Positions 55,098 through 64,000 of a stretch of DNA of 64,000 nucleotides are shown piece by piece. The notes under the pieces were generated by a model. That model was not told where the DNA came from and did not search any database. It worked only from the letters and a program-made list of their open reading frames with translations. Positions within the stretch are counted from its first letter, which is position 1; every line of letters starts with the position of its first letter. Source of the stretch: Sulfitobacter donghicola DSW-25 = KCTC 12864 = JCM 14565 (GTDB taxonomy: Bacteria; Pseudomonadota; Alphaproteobacteria; Rhodobacterales; Rhodobacteraceae); the NCBI RefSeq assembly GCF_000622405.1, contig NZ_JASF01000005.1:1116001-1180000 (forward strand). The letters are read 5' to 3'. Both the position numbers and the translations under genes were made by a program.

Positions 55098-57542
55098 TTA
55101 CACCTTTACCCGTTCCGAGGTCGGATCATACATCGGCTTCAGCGAGGCTTCGGCCTTAACCCGTGTGCCCATCACGTCAATCTCATAGGTCGAGGCCAGA
55201 ACATCCGCAGGCTCTTCGCCTTTGCACGGCACATAGCCAAGGCCGATCGCCCCGCCCAAATGGTGGCCATAAGAGCCCGAGGTTAAGTAGCCGACAATCT
55301 CACCATCTCGCAGAATGGGTTCGTTGTGATACAGCAGCGGCTCGGGATCGGTCAGCTTGAATTGCACCATCCGCATATCAAGGCCTGCTTCTTTCTTGTC
55401 CAAAACCGCTTGGCGACCGATGAAGTCGGCCTTCGCGGTTTTCACTGCAAAGCCTAGGCCCGCCTCCAGCACGTGATCCTCTGAGGTGATATCGTGACCA
55501 AAGTGGCGGAAGCCTTTTTCGATGCGACAGCTGTCCATCATATGCATACCACATAGGCGCATATCCAAATCGGCGCCTGCCTCGGCCAAGGTTTCGAACA
55601 CATGACCTGCCTGATCGGCGCTGACGTAAACCTCCCAGCCCAGTTCACCCACGTAAGTCACGCGGTGAACACGGGCCAGCCCCATCCCTATCTCGATCTC
55701 CTGCGCGGTGCCGAAAGGGTTCACATCGTTGCTAAAATCGTTAGGTGAAACCTTTTGCAGCAACTCGCGTGATTTTGGCCCCATCACTGCCAGCACGCCT
55801 TCGCCAGCGGTGACATCCGTGATCACCACGTTAAAACCACCGATGTTGCGGCGCATCCATGTCTCATCAGCCAGCCGTGTCGCGGCTGGTGTCACAACAA
55901 GGTAGGCATGTTCGGACAGGCGCGTCACAGTCACGTCAGCCTCGATACCGCCGCGGCGGTTCAGGAACTGGGTGTAGACGATTTTACCGACGGGGACCGA
56001 GTAATCACCGCCGCCGATATAGTTCAAATAGGCCTCGGCATCGCGGCCCTCGACGCGGATTTTGCCGAAGGATGACATATCGTACATGCCGACATTCTGG
56101 CGCACCGCCATATGTTCGTCGCGCACGTTGTCAAAGAAGTTTTGGCGTTTCCAGCTGTATTGATACTCGGCCTCCTGGCCATCCCGCGCGAACCAGTTTG
56201 CACGTTCCCAGCCAGCCAGTTCGCCCATCACCGCGCCGCGCTCTTGCAGGTGGTTGTGGAATGGCGTTCGGCGAATGCCACGCGCTGTTGCCTTTTGGCG
56301 GTAGGGAAAGTGATCTGCGTAAAGCAGCCCCAGCGTTTCCTTGGAGCGTTCAAACAGATAGGTTTTGTTCCCTTGGAAAGGCTGCATCCGGTTGATGTCC
56401 ACATCACCCAGATCGAATGGTTTTTCACCTTCATCCATCCACTGGCTCAACGCCATTCCAGCGCCACCAGCCGACTGGATGCCGATCGAATTGAAACCAG
56501 CAGCGACCCAGACGTTATCCATCTCGGGCGCAAGGCCTAGGTGGTAGGCGTCATCGGGGGTAAAGCTCTCTGGTCCGTTAAAGAAGGTGTGGATACCCGC
56601 CTCGGCCAACATTGGCATACGTTCTACGGCAGCCTCTAGGATGGGCTCAAAGTGGTCAAAATCTTCGGGCAGTTGATCGAATTCGAAGTCTTTTGGAATG
56701 CCGTCCATCGCCCAAGGTTTGGCGTTCGGCTCAAATGCGCCCAACAGCATCTTACCCGCGTCTTCTTTGTAATAGGCACACTCATCAGGCACGCGCAGCA
56801 CGGGGAGTTGGCTCAGCCCCGAAATGGCCTCGGTCACAATATAGAAGTGTTCGCAAGCGTGCAGCGGTACATTGGTACCCGCCATTTTGCCAACTTCATG
56901 GCCCCACATGCCGCCGCAATTTACGATCATGTCGGCCTTGATGTGACCCGTTTCATCTCCTTGCTGCCAGTCAACGCCGGTCACGCGGCGACCTTCCTTG
57001 GCAATCGATGTCACGGCTGTTTGCTCGATCACTTTGGCGCCACGTTGCCGTGCGCCTTTGGCCAAGGCCAGCGCGATGTTCGCAGGGTCACCCTGCCCGT
57101 CCTTGTCGAGGTAAACCGCACCTTTGACACCATCGATGTTCAGGTGTTCGTAGCGTTTCAACACTTCCTGAGGCGAGATTTCTTCAACCTCAACACCAAA
57201 GGCACGTGCCATCGCCGCTTGGCGGTAAATCTCTTCGCGGCGTTCCTCGGTTAGGGCAACCGTGATGGAACCACAGCGCTTGAACCCAGTCGCAACGCCT
57301 GTCTCTTCCTCTAGGCTACCGTACAGCTCTTGAGAGTATTTTGCCAATTTGGTCATGTTTTTGGTTGCCCGCAACTGAGCGATCAGACCAGCAGCATGCC
57401 ATGTCGTACCAGACGTCAGCTGCTTGCGTTCAAGCAGCACAACATCTTTCCAGCCCAATTTGGACAGGTGATAGGCAACCGAACAGCCAATAACACCGCC
57501 ACCGATAATGACGACGCGCGCATGAGAAGGAACATTAGCCAT
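55098..57542 (-). CDS. Dimethylglycine/sarcosine dehydrogenase-like flavoprotein 1
   Basis: 814 aa. An N-terminal DAO-type FAD domain (VVIIGGGVIGCSVAYHL, about 9-25) has GTTWHAAGL, whose His carries covalent FAD in mammalian DMGDH. A C-terminal GcvT-like folate domain (about 430-800; MMDSCRIEKGFRHFG) would take the methylene group to tetrahydrofolate. The enzyme oxidises an N-methyl group of a methylated glycine. It is the last member of the operon, 12 bp from the methyltransferase. Confidence 0.9.
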   Translation of the reverse strand: MANVPSHARVVIIGGGVIGCSVAYHLSKLGWKDVVLLERKQLTSGTTWHAAGLIAQLRATKNMTKLAKYSQELYGSLEEETGVATGFKRCGSITVALTEERREEIYRQAAMARAFGVEVEEISPQEVLKRYEHLNIDGVKGAVYLDKDGQGDPANIALALAKGARQRGAKVIEQTAVTSIAKEGRRVTGVDWQQGDETGHIKADMIVNCGGMWGHEVGKMAGTNVPLHACEHFYIVTEAISGLSQLPVLRVPDECAYYKEDAGKMLLGAFEPNAKPWAMDGIPKDFEFDQLPEDFDHFEPILEAAVERMPMLAEAGIHTFFNGPESFTPDDAYHLGLAPEMDNVWVAAGFNSIGIQSAGGAGMALSQWMDEGEKPFDLGDVDINRMQPFQGNKTYLFERSKETLGLLYADHFPYRQKATARGIRRTPFHNHLQERGAVMGELAGWERANWFARDGQEAEYQYSWKRQNFFDNVRDEHMAVRQNVGMYDMSSFGKIRVEGRDAEAYLNYIGGGDYSVPVGKIVYTQFLNRRGGIEADVTVTRLSEHAYLVVTPAATRLADETWMRRNIGGFNVVITDVTAGEGVLAVMGPKSRELLQKVSPNDFSNDVNPFGTAQEIEIGMGLARVHRVTYVGELGWEVYVSADQAGHVFETLAEAGADLDMRLCGMHMMDSCRIEKGFRHFGHDITSEDHVLEAGLGFAVKTAKADFIGRQAVLDKKEAGLDMRMVQFKLTDPEPLLYHNEPILRDGEIVGYLTSGSYGHHLGGAIGLGYVPCKGEEPADVLASTYEIDVMGTRVKAEASLKPMYDPTSERVKV

Positions 57543-57554
57543 GAGAGGCCCTTT

Positions 57555-58457
57555 CTAAACTATCGTATGGCCAGCGTCGGTCAGACGGCGGGCAATTTCA
57601 GAAATATGATCGGGTCCCACTTCGCAACAGCCACCAACGATCGTGGCCCCCGCGCCAACCCATTCCATCACCTGATCCGCATAACGTGCAGGCGTCAGGT
57701 CTGTTCGTGCGCTCAGGGCATCAACCGTTGGCGCATCTTTTTTGAAATCGTCTGATATCTTGGTGAACCCGTTGGCAAATGCGCCAAAGGGGATGCCGCA
57801 GTCTGACAGGATCGGCAGCCCGTTTGAAATGGCCTCGGGCAGAGAGCAATTCAGCAAAACCGCCGCGGGCCGATAATGCGCAATCATCGCAACGGCGACA
57901 TCCAGCGGCTCCCCTGAGCGCAGCTTGGTCCCGTCATCATCATCAACGGAAAACCCAACCCAAAGGGGTTTGCCGCTGCCCGAGGCTTGGTATCCTTGGA
58001 AAATGCCTTCGGCTTCCTGCAAGGAGCTGACCGTTTCGGCCAGCACCAAATCAATTCGATCACCCATCAAATTGATGATCTCTGCAAACCGCTCGGTTGC
58101 GAGTGCTACATCTGGTTTCAAATCTGGGCGATAGGTTGCCAACAGAGGGCCTAGGGCACCCGCGATCCGGCCACTCCCATGTGCATCCCGTGCCGCAACA
58201 GCCTGATCCACAGCGGTGTGCAATAGGGGGGCCAACTGATCTTCTAGGTCAACACGCTCTAACCGATTCCGGTGCACAGCATAGGTATTGGTTGTAGCAA
58301 TTGTTGCGCCGCAACCAAAATAATCTGCATGGACAGCACCCACCAATTCAGGTTCGTCCATCATCACCTTGGTTGACCAAAGCGGCGTAGCAGCGCCACT
58401 GCCACGCTTGACCAGTTCTTGACCGATCGAGCCATCCAAAAGGGTAACTTCTGTCAT
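57555..58457 (-). CDS. Homocysteine S-methyltransferase (BHMT-like)
   Basis: 300 aa zinc enzyme. LLDGSIGQELVKRG near the start, ATTNTYAV, the zinc ligand in LLNCS and the paired Cys in GGCCEVGPDH are typical of the Pfam S-methyl_trans family. It moves a methyl group from betaine or a similar donor to homocysteine, giving methionine. Lying between two DMGDH-like genes, it could make dimethylglycine from betaine, which the neighbours then oxidise. Confidence 0.87.
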   Translation of the reverse strand: MTEVTLLDGSIGQELVKRGSGAATPLWSTKVMMDEPELVGAVHADYFGCGATIATTNTYAVHRNRLERVDLEDQLAPLLHTAVDQAVAARDAHGSGRIAGALGPLLATYRPDLKPDVALATERFAEIINLMGDRIDLVLAETVSSLQEAEGIFQGYQASGSGKPLWVGFSVDDDDGTKLRSGEPLDVAVAMIAHYRPAAVLLNCSLPEAISNGLPILSDCGIPFGAFANGFTKISDDFKKDAPTVDALSARTDLTPARYADQVMEWVGAGATIVGGCCEVGPDHISEIARRLTDAGHTIV

Positions 58458-58529
58458 TTTTCACATTCTTTCAGTGGAGACCAAGGCCCGCATTCACGCG
58501 TCCTTGGTCCAATTCCGGTGTTCAGCCCA

Positions 58530-60983
58530 TCAGGCGCGCAAGCGTTCGTTTGCAGCATCCCAAAGAGGTTCATCTGCTTGAACAACTGCTTTGTACCTTT
58601 TGCCAAAAATGTTGATCGACAGCTCGGTTCCAGCAACTGCCAGATCAGCGCGGATGGTACCAAGGGCCACGGATTTATTGATACGATACCCCCAGTCACC
58701 GCTGGTGGTTTCACCCACAACGTCATCGCCATGATAAACCGTAGACATATATGGCGCGTCCTGATCACCCGCCTCGACAATCATCGTGACAAAGCGTTTT
58801 TTTACGCCAGCGTCACGTTCAGCGATCAACGCGGCCTTACCTGGGAAATCCTGCGGTTTGTCGAATTTGACCCAGCGATCCAGCCCCGCTTCGAGCATGG
58901 AGTAATCGGTGGACAGGTCACCCTTCCACGTCCGGTAGCCCTTTTCGATCCGCATGGAATTTAGCGCATACATGCCAAATGGCGTTGCCCCTGCGGCCAC
59001 CACAGCGTCATAGACAGCTGGACTATCGTCAAAGCCTGTGTGCACTTCCCAACCCAATTCACCTGCAAAGGAAACGCGGAACAGTTTGGCTGGCTTACCA
59101 GCAACCGTAGCATCCTGAATGGACATCCATGTTGCGCTTAGATCTGCGCCCTCACACATGCCAGCCAGAATATCGCGCGAGGCAGGGCCCGTTACGATAT
59201 GTGTTGACCAGTCGCGCGTGATGTCCGTCAGGCTCAGCGAGCCATCCGCTGGCATGCGCCCTTTGAGCAGTTCAAAATCGTGCCACAAGGCAACCGCAGC
59301 CGTCATCAGCCAGAAATCATCTTCACCCCAACGAATGATTGTCATTTCTGTCAAAATACGACCACGGCTATCGGCGAAATATCCAAGGTTCATACGACCA
59401 ACCTTTGGCAAGGCGCCCGTAATCTGACCCCGCAGCCATTCGGCAGCGCCTTCACCGCTCAACGTGTAACGAGAGAAACCTGGCATATCGAGGACACCCG
59501 CGTGATCGCGCACCGCTTCGACTTCCTCTTTGATGCGCGCCGACCATGGGCCGATGCGATCCCATGTCTGGGTGCTTTCCTCTGATGTGTCGTCGCCGTC
59601 TTTGGCGAACCAGTTGGCGCGCTCCCAGCCGTTATAGGCGCCAAACTGGGCACCTGCGGCCTTCAGCGTGTCATGGTTTGGCGACAGCTTTTTGTCGCGG
59701 CCAGCTGGCCATTCGTGGTGTGGGAAGTGCATGGCATATTCATAACCATATGTTTCCAGCGCCTTGGACAGGCAATAATCGTGATCCGCACTATCGGTAT
59801 AGCGGCGCGGGTCAGCCGCCCACATGTCCAGCTCGGTTTCGCCGTGCATGATCCACTCACTCAGCACCTTGCCCGCACCACCGCCCTGCGCAATGCCAAA
59901 GGTAAAGCTGTGACCCTCAAAGGCGTTTTTGACGCCAGGCATCGGGCCAATCATCGGCAAGCCGTCAGGCGCATAGGGGATCGGCCCGTTGATGTTACGC
60001 TCAACCCCGCCCTGCCCCAACAAAGGCACCCGCGCCATGGCGTCCTCAATGTAAAACTCCAACCGCTCTAGATCATCTGGGTAAAGCTGGAACGAGAAAT
60101 CCTCGGGCATCGGATCCTCGGGGGTCACCCAATGGGCCTTGCAGTTGCGCTCATAAGGGCCAAGGTTCAGCCCGTATTTATCCTGCCGCAGGTAATAGGA
60201 AATATCCACGTCCCGCACCAAAGGCACCTTATGGCCTTTCTCCTTGGTCCATGCCTCCAGCTCGGGCAGCTGGCCGGTCAGGAAATACTGATGGCTCATC
60301 ACCACCATCGGCACAGTGCGCCCACCAAAGGGTTTAAACATCTCGCCCACGCGCTGCGCATAATAACCTGCACAGTTCACGACAATCTCGGCTTTGATTT
60401 CGCCCTTATCGGTCTTTACGACCCACTCATCACCCACGCGGTCAAGGCCGGTAATTGGGCAAAAGCGTTCGATCCGCCCCCCCGCATCCCGCGCACCCTT
60501 GGCAAGCGCCTGCGTCAGCTGTGCGGGATCAATATCACCATCCAGAGGATCCCACAGGCCACCTTGCAAGTCGTGAACCTCCATGAATGGGTTGTATTCC
60601 TTCAGCTCGGCAGGGGTCAGCATGCCCATATCCAGACCCTGATACGCCCCCATCGAGGCTACGCGTTCGAACTCCTGCATGCGCTCTTTGCTATGCGCCA
60701 ATCGCAAGCTGCCCGTGACGTGGTAGTTCATCGGGTAATCGACGTCTTGCCCAAGTGTGCGGTACATCTCCAGACCGTACCGCTGCATGTTCATCACCGC
60801 CCAAGAGCTGGAGAAGTTCGGACAGTTGCCCGCTGCATGCCATGTTGAACCCGCCGTTAGTTCGTTCTTTTCCAGCAGCACGCAGTCTTTCCAGCCTGCT
60901 TTTGCCAAGTGATACAAGGTGGATGTCCCCACCACGCCACCGCCAATGATGACCACGCGGGCCGTTGTTGGAAAATCGCTCAT
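58530..60983 (-). CDS. Dimethylglycine/sarcosine dehydrogenase-like flavoprotein 2
   Basis: 817 aa with the same layout as the other DMGDH-like protein: FAD motif VVIIGGGVVGTSTLYHL, GSTWHAAGNCPNF with the putative flavin-linking His, and a C-terminal GcvT domain (MRIEKGYRTWKGDLS). The sequences differ enough to suggest a different methylated substrate. ATG 60983 follows CAGGAGCAAG and overlaps the GFA stop (ATGA); the longer reading to 61196 overlaps GFA. Fits demethylation of dimethylglycine or sarcosine. Confidence 0.9.
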   Translation of the reverse strand: MSDFPTTARVVIIGGGVVGTSTLYHLAKAGWKDCVLLEKNELTAGSTWHAAGNCPNFSSSWAVMNMQRYGLEMYRTLGQDVDYPMNYHVTGSLRLAHSKERMQEFERVASMGAYQGLDMGMLTPAELKEYNPFMEVHDLQGGLWDPLDGDIDPAQLTQALAKGARDAGGRIERFCPITGLDRVGDEWVVKTDKGEIKAEIVVNCAGYYAQRVGEMFKPFGGRTVPMVVMSHQYFLTGQLPELEAWTKEKGHKVPLVRDVDISYYLRQDKYGLNLGPYERNCKAHWVTPEDPMPEDFSFQLYPDDLERLEFYIEDAMARVPLLGQGGVERNINGPIPYAPDGLPMIGPMPGVKNAFEGHSFTFGIAQGGGAGKVLSEWIMHGETELDMWAADPRRYTDSADHDYCLSKALETYGYEYAMHFPHHEWPAGRDKKLSPNHDTLKAAGAQFGAYNGWERANWFAKDGDDTSEESTQTWDRIGPWSARIKEEVEAVRDHAGVLDMPGFSRYTLSGEGAAEWLRGQITGALPKVGRMNLGYFADSRGRILTEMTIIRWGEDDFWLMTAAVALWHDFELLKGRMPADGSLSLTDITRDWSTHIVTGPASRDILAGMCEGADLSATWMSIQDATVAGKPAKLFRVSFAGELGWEVHTGFDDSPAVYDAVVAAGATPFGMYALNSMRIEKGYRTWKGDLSTDYSMLEAGLDRWVKFDKPQDFPGKAALIAERDAGVKKRFVTMIVEAGDQDAPYMSTVYHGDDVVGETTSGDWGYRINKSVALGTIRADLAVAGTELSINIFGKRYKAVVQADEPLWDAANERLRA

Positions 60984-61360
60984 GTTTCTTGCTCCTGCTG
61001 ACGGATCGTGTCCGGTATGTCGTAATAATCGCCCTTGTCGGCTGTGAAGATATGTCTTTCCAAACGCAGCCCCGTCGCACCATCCAGCGCGCCCAAGGAA
61101 ACGCCGGTGTCTGGGTCTGCTTTGCCCTTCCAAAACAGGAAAGAGCCACAGGTAGGGCAAAAGCCCCGCTTTGCTGTTTCGCTTGCCGCGTACCAACGCG
61201 GCGCACCGGTTATTTTCAGGTCATTGTCCAAAACCTGAACAGAGGCCCAATGATGCCCCGTCTGTTTGCGGCACTGCGTACAGTGGCACGCCGCCGGATC
61301 ACGGGCTGCTTTTTCAGCGGTGAAAGTGATAGCGCCGCACAGGCAGGATCCGCTCAACAT
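60980..61360 (-). CDS. GFA-family (glutathione-dependent formaldehyde-activating-like) zinc protein
   Basis: 126 aa. Zinc ligands appear as CLCG, CHCTQCRK and CPTCGS. The family was named for formaldehyde-glutathione condensation in Paracoccus, though that catalytic role is disputed. Here it sits at the head of the demethylase genes, which release formaldehyde, so capture or shuttling of formaldehyde is reasonable. ATG 61360 overlaps the LysE stop (TGATG) and its stop overlaps the next ATG. Confidence 0.85.
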   Translation of the reverse strand: MLSGSCLCGAITFTAEKAARDPAACHCTQCRKQTGHHWASVQVLDNDLKITGAPRWYAASETAKRGFCPTCGSFLFWKGKADPDTGVSLGALDGATGLRLERHIFTADKGDYYDIPDTIRQQEQET

Positions 61361-61983
61361 CAACCAACCCTCGCCGGAGTAGAGGCACTGCCCAGCAGGA
61401 TGCCGTAGATGATAAAACATGCGCCCATCGCGCGCCGCACCCAGACGTTAAACACCGCGCCCAGCGCCGCCCGCCCAAGGCCAGCCCCCAACGCGGTAAA
61501 GCCCATGTAGCTAAGCGCGGTCAGGGATAACGCCGTTGGAAAGATAACCGCCATTTGATCCCAAATCGGCACATCAGGCTGCACGAACTGTGAGAATGCT
61601 GCCAAATACCCCGCTACGCTTTTGGGGTTGATCACCGCGATAGCCAAGGCCCGTAGATACACCGATTTCGCAGGTACTGGGGTCACCTGAACAGGTTTCT
61701 TTGCCTGCACCCATCCACGAATACCCAGATAGATTAAAAACGCCGCCCCCAAGAATTTGGCCGCCATGAACGCCGTAGGAGAGGCCGCAATCAATGCTGT
61801 AACACCCAATGCGGAAAGGAAGAGGAATAGGGACGCCTGTGTCAGGATCGCCAGCACCCCAATAAGTGAGCGCCTAAACCCCAAGGTCATCCCGTTATTG
61901 ATGCAATTCACTGCATTCGGGCCAGGTGTCGTGACAAACACCAGCCAAAACAGGGCGAATATGCTCCATGCTTCAAAGCTCAT
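61360..61983 (-). CDS. LysE-family exporter
   Basis: 207 aa with about six membrane segments. The N-terminal FVTTPGPNAVNCINNGMTLG is the LysE/RhtB signature (GPN motif near residue 21). It probably exports an amino acid or a methylated derivative. ATG 61983 lies one base after the regulator stop at 61985, so the two are coupled; the longer reading to 62226 overlaps the regulator. Confidence 0.88.
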   Translation of the reverse strand: MSFEAWSIFALFWLVFVTTPGPNAVNCINNGMTLGFRRSLIGVLAILTQASLFLFLSALGVTALIAASPTAFMAAKFLGAAFLIYLGIRGWVQAKKPVQVTPVPAKSVYLRALAIAVINPKSVAGYLAAFSQFVQPDVPIWDQMAVIFPTALSLTALSYMGFTALGAGLGRAALGAVFNVWVRRAMGACFIIYGILLGSASTPARVG

Positions 61984-61984
61984 G

Positions 61985-62557
61985 TTAATACACCGGAGGG
62001 GCGATGACCCAGATCGCGACAACAGGTTCTGTGGTTCGGTTTGCCCAGCGAAAGGCCTCCCCCCGAATGCGAAAACTATCTCCTGCATCCAGCGAATGCA
62101 CAACGCCGTCAATCTCGATCTCAAGCGTGCCAGAGATGATGTAACCCACTTCTTGGGTCGGCCGCTGAACGAAGTTTTTGATGTGGCTGTGGGGCAGAAA
62201 GGTTGAATGGACCATCTCGAAATCATCGCTAAGGTCGGGGGATAGCAGTTCCTCTACCAAGCCTTCCATTGATGATCCAATGGGGCGGCGCGCGGTAGCC
62301 CGCACAATAAAACCTGCTTCGGCCGCTGGCGCTGCATCATGGCGAAACAACATGGATACGGGAATATCAAAATGCGCTGCCATCAGGCGCAAATCGGTAA
62401 TGGAAGGTTCGGATTTGTCCCGCTCAACTTGGCTAAGCCACCCGACGGATCGCCCCAGCGCCTGCGCCGTCTGTGCCAATGTAAATCCGCGAGCACGCCT
62501 TAGCGCGCGCAGATCAACACCCAGCGTGTGTGATGTTTGTGGCGGATCGTGACGCAT
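61985..62557 (-). CDS. XRE-family regulator with C-terminal cupin
   Basis: 190 aa. A helix-turn-helix (about 12-65, LRALRRARGFTLAQTAQALG and WLSQVERDKSEPS) is joined to a cupin sensor domain (about 110-185, VGYIISGTLEIEIDG and GDSFRIRGEAFRW). This PuuR-like design binds a small effector. ATG 62557 follows AGAGGTTCA. It heads the LysE-GFA-DMGDH-BHMT-DMGDH run and is likely its autoregulated controller, sensing a methylated amine. Confidence 0.9.
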   Translation of the reverse strand: MRHDPPQTSHTLGVDLRALRRARGFTLAQTAQALGRSVGWLSQVERDKSEPSITDLRLMAAHFDIPVSMLFRHDAAPAAEAGFIVRATARRPIGSSMEGLVEELLSPDLSDDFEMVHSTFLPHSHIKNFVQRPTQEVGYIISGTLEIEIDGVVHSLDAGDSFRIRGEAFRWANRTTEPVVAIWVIAPPVY

Positions 62558-62558
62558 T

Positions 62559-62636
62559 GAACCTCTGTTAGGTTAGATTTCCCACACCTCCGAATCCCAG
62601 TGGATTTGGCGAATTTGAAATTCTTGTCAGAGGTTC
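62559..62636. promoter_or_regulatory. Candidate operator: split 9-bp inverted repeat before the XRE-cupin gene
   Basis: GAACCTCTG (62559-62567) and CAGAGGTTC (62628-62636) are perfect inverses. The inner copy overlaps the regulator's ribosome site and sits within a shorter AACCT-n5-AGGTT repeat. Two sites with a 60-bp gap could support looping repression. Inferred from sequence only. Confidence 0.35.
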
Positions 62637-62800
62637 GTGAAAAAATCTAGAATTATTTCATCTGCGTGAATATTTTGCCTATAGCTTTTACGATCCGTTC
62701 ATTTCTCATCGAAATATGAGTACCCCCACCACATCAGCGCAAAATTTCCACGCTACCGCAGATGCCGTTTCTGAAAACCAATTCTCTCTCAACTGCTAGA

Positions 62801-62838
62801 AACAAAAATCGCGGCCACTGGGGGCCGCGATTTGTTTC
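62801..62838 (-). terminator. Terminator of the thiolase gene
   Basis: ATCGCGGCC pairs with GGCCGCGAT, extended by AAACAAA with TTTGTTT. On the minus strand it follows the thiolase stop. The rest of 62637-62800 is AT-rich with no gene. Confidence 0.82.
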
Positions 62839-62856
62839 GCTTTCTTGGCTGTTCCC

Positions 62857-64000
62857 CTAGCCCCGCTCAATTGCGATTGCAGTGCCTTCACCACCGCCAA
62901 TGCAAATAGCCGCGACACCGCGTTTCAACCCGCGTTTTTCAAGCGCGTTCAGCAATGTGACCATGATCCGTGCGCCAGACGCCCCGATAGGATGACCCAA
63001 AGCACATGCCCCCCCATTTACGTTCACGACATCATGGGACAGACCCATTTCATGCATAAACGCCAAGGGCACGACGGCAAAAGCTTCGTTTACTTCCCAT
63101 AGATCCACGTCTTCCTTTGTCCAGCCAAGGCGATCCAGTAATTTTTGCGCGGCGGGAACCGGTGCTGTTGTGAACAGACCAGGGGCCTGCGCATGGCTTG
63201 CATGGCCCATAATTCGCGCACGGATCGGTAACCCCTTTTCCTTTGCTGCCTCTTCGGATGCGAGAACCAAGGCAGCCGCCCCATCAGAAATAGATGATGA
63301 GTTCGCCGCCGTTACTGTACCACCTTCTCGAAAAGCGGGCTTCAGTTGAGGGATTTTATCAGGACGCGCTGTTGCAGGCTGTTCATCCGCATCTACGGTA
63401 ATGGCACCTTTTCGAGTTTTCACTTCAACCGGTGCTACCTCTTCTGAAAAGGCCCCGCTCGACTGAGCCTCTAACGCGCGGCTAAGAGAGGCCAGTGCAT
63501 ATTCATCCTGACGTTCGCGCGTAAACTGAAAAGTCTCGGCACAATCTTCAGCGAACGTGCCCATCAAGCGACCTTTGTCATAGGCATCTTCCAGACCGTC
63601 CAAGAACATATGGTCGATCACCGCCGCATGGCCCAAACGCGCACCGCCGCGCATTTTGGGCAAAACATAAGGCGCGTTGGTCATGCTTTCCATGCCGCCT
63701 GCAACCATGACATCCGTATGGCCAACCGCAATTTGGTCAAATCCAATCATCGCGGCCTTCATGCCAGAACCGCACATCTTGTTCAGCGTGGTTGCTGGAA
63801 CGTCCTCACCTAATCCCGCTGCAAAGCCAGCCTGCCGTGCAGGGGCCTGCCCTTGACCGGCGGGTAAAACACACCCCATTAAAACTTCTTCTACGATTGA
63901 TGGGTCTACATCACCCAGTGCTGCGCGTATCGCGGCGCCGCCCAGTTGGGATGCAGGCATTCCATCAAACGCTCCCTGAAAGCCCCCCATCGGCGTTCTT
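62857..64000 (-). CDS. Acetyl-CoA C-acyltransferase (thiolase), 5' end outside window
   Basis: At least 381 residues; the reading frame stays open to the right edge with an in-frame ARTPMGGF-type start region (RTPMGGFQ visible), so the true start lies beyond 64000. The acyl-accepting Cys is in NKMCGSGMKA, followed by NEAFA and the C-terminal GGACALGHPIGASGAR with His and Cys. It condenses or splits acyl-CoA with CoA. It is the biosynthetic/degradative thiolase II family; it could serve acetoacetyl-CoA formation or beta-oxidation. Confidence 0.93.
   Translation of the reverse strand, partial: RTPMGGFQGAFDGMPASQLGGAAIRAALGDVDPSIVEEVLMGCVLPAGQGQAPARQAGFAAGLGEDVPATTLNKMCGSGMKAAMIGFDQIAVGHTDVMVAGGMESMTNAPYVLPKMRGGARLGHAAVIDHMFLDGLEDAYDKGRLMGTFAEDCAETFQFTRERQDEYALASLSRALEAQSSGAFSEEVAPVEVKTRKGAITVDADEQPATARPDKIPQLKPAFREGGTVTAANSSSISDGAAALVLASEEAAKEKGLPIRARIMGHASHAQAPGLFTTAPVPAAQKLLDRLGWTKEDVDLWEVNEAFAVVPLAFMHEMGLSHDVVNVNGGACALGHPIGASGARIMVTLLNALEKRGLKRGVAAICIGGGEGTAIAIERG

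Noticed and set aside
1..64000. tRNA, rRNA, CRISPR, insertion sequence or prophage features
   Set aside because: I looked for T-loop words, direct repeat arrays, transposase-like proteins and flanking inverted repeats and saw none I could support.

Overview
The window looks like a chromosomal segment of a marine alphaproteobacterium of the Rhodobacterales (Roseobacter group). This rests on gene content I recognise: a sarcosine/dimethylglycine dehydrogenase-homocysteine methyltransferase operon, a two-domain ALDH16, a DUF3035 lipoprotein, a DUF1674 (SDHAF4-like) protein, Hint_2 and RTX proteins, and the heparinase-purH-lspA gene order. Base composition appears even and moderately GC-rich by eye (not computed). 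I saw no tRNA, rRNA, CRISPR array, insertion sequence or prophage gene. The first and last genes run off the window.

Region 1 (1-11776) is an uptake and activation unit. A minus-strand run encodes an acyl-CoA synthetase, a complete Liv-type ABC importer (LivG, LivH, LivM, binding protein, LivF), a VIT-family membrane protein and a PaaK-like CoA ligase. A PAS hybrid histidine kinase and an OmpR-type regulator, overlapping by 4 bp, are transcribed divergently. The likely theme is import of a carboxylic acid that is then activated with CoA.

Region 2 (11838-25722) holds a stand-alone molybdenum formate dehydrogenase alpha subunit, a histidine phosphatase, a GST, an SDR, mutL-rmuC, a ureidoglycine aminohydrolase, a small exported protein coupled to a LysM membrane protein, and deoC next to ALDH16, which together make a deoxyribose catabolic pair.

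Region 3 (25771-39136) is mostly housekeeping: heparinase-like protein, purH, lspA, a DUF3035 lipoprotein and a pair of M16 peptidases on the minus strand; rsmB and dapB on the minus strand; rbfA, a NAGPA-type protein, truB and a DUF1643 protein on the plus strand. An orphan PhnD-like protein sits between the heparinase gene and rsmB.

Region 4 (39259-50636) is the usual truB-rpsO-pnp neighbourhood split open by accessory genes: an RTX protein before rpsO, and between rpsO and pnp an OmpA/BON coiled-coil protein, a membrane H3TH protein, an AGAT-like amidinotransferase, a Hint-domain protein and two unknown proteins. After pnp come a gene-poor stretch with two look-alike short ORFs and an L,D-transpeptidase.

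Region 5 (50708-64000) has a 1-Cys peroxiredoxin divergent from an aldehyde dehydrogenase, an RluA-type pseudouridine synthase, an NTF2-like protein, RarD, and then a tightly packed methylamine/one-carbon operon: XRE-cupin regulator, LysE exporter, GFA protein, DMGDH-like enzyme, BHMT-like methyltransferase and a second DMGDH-like enzyme. A thiolase is cut by the right edge.
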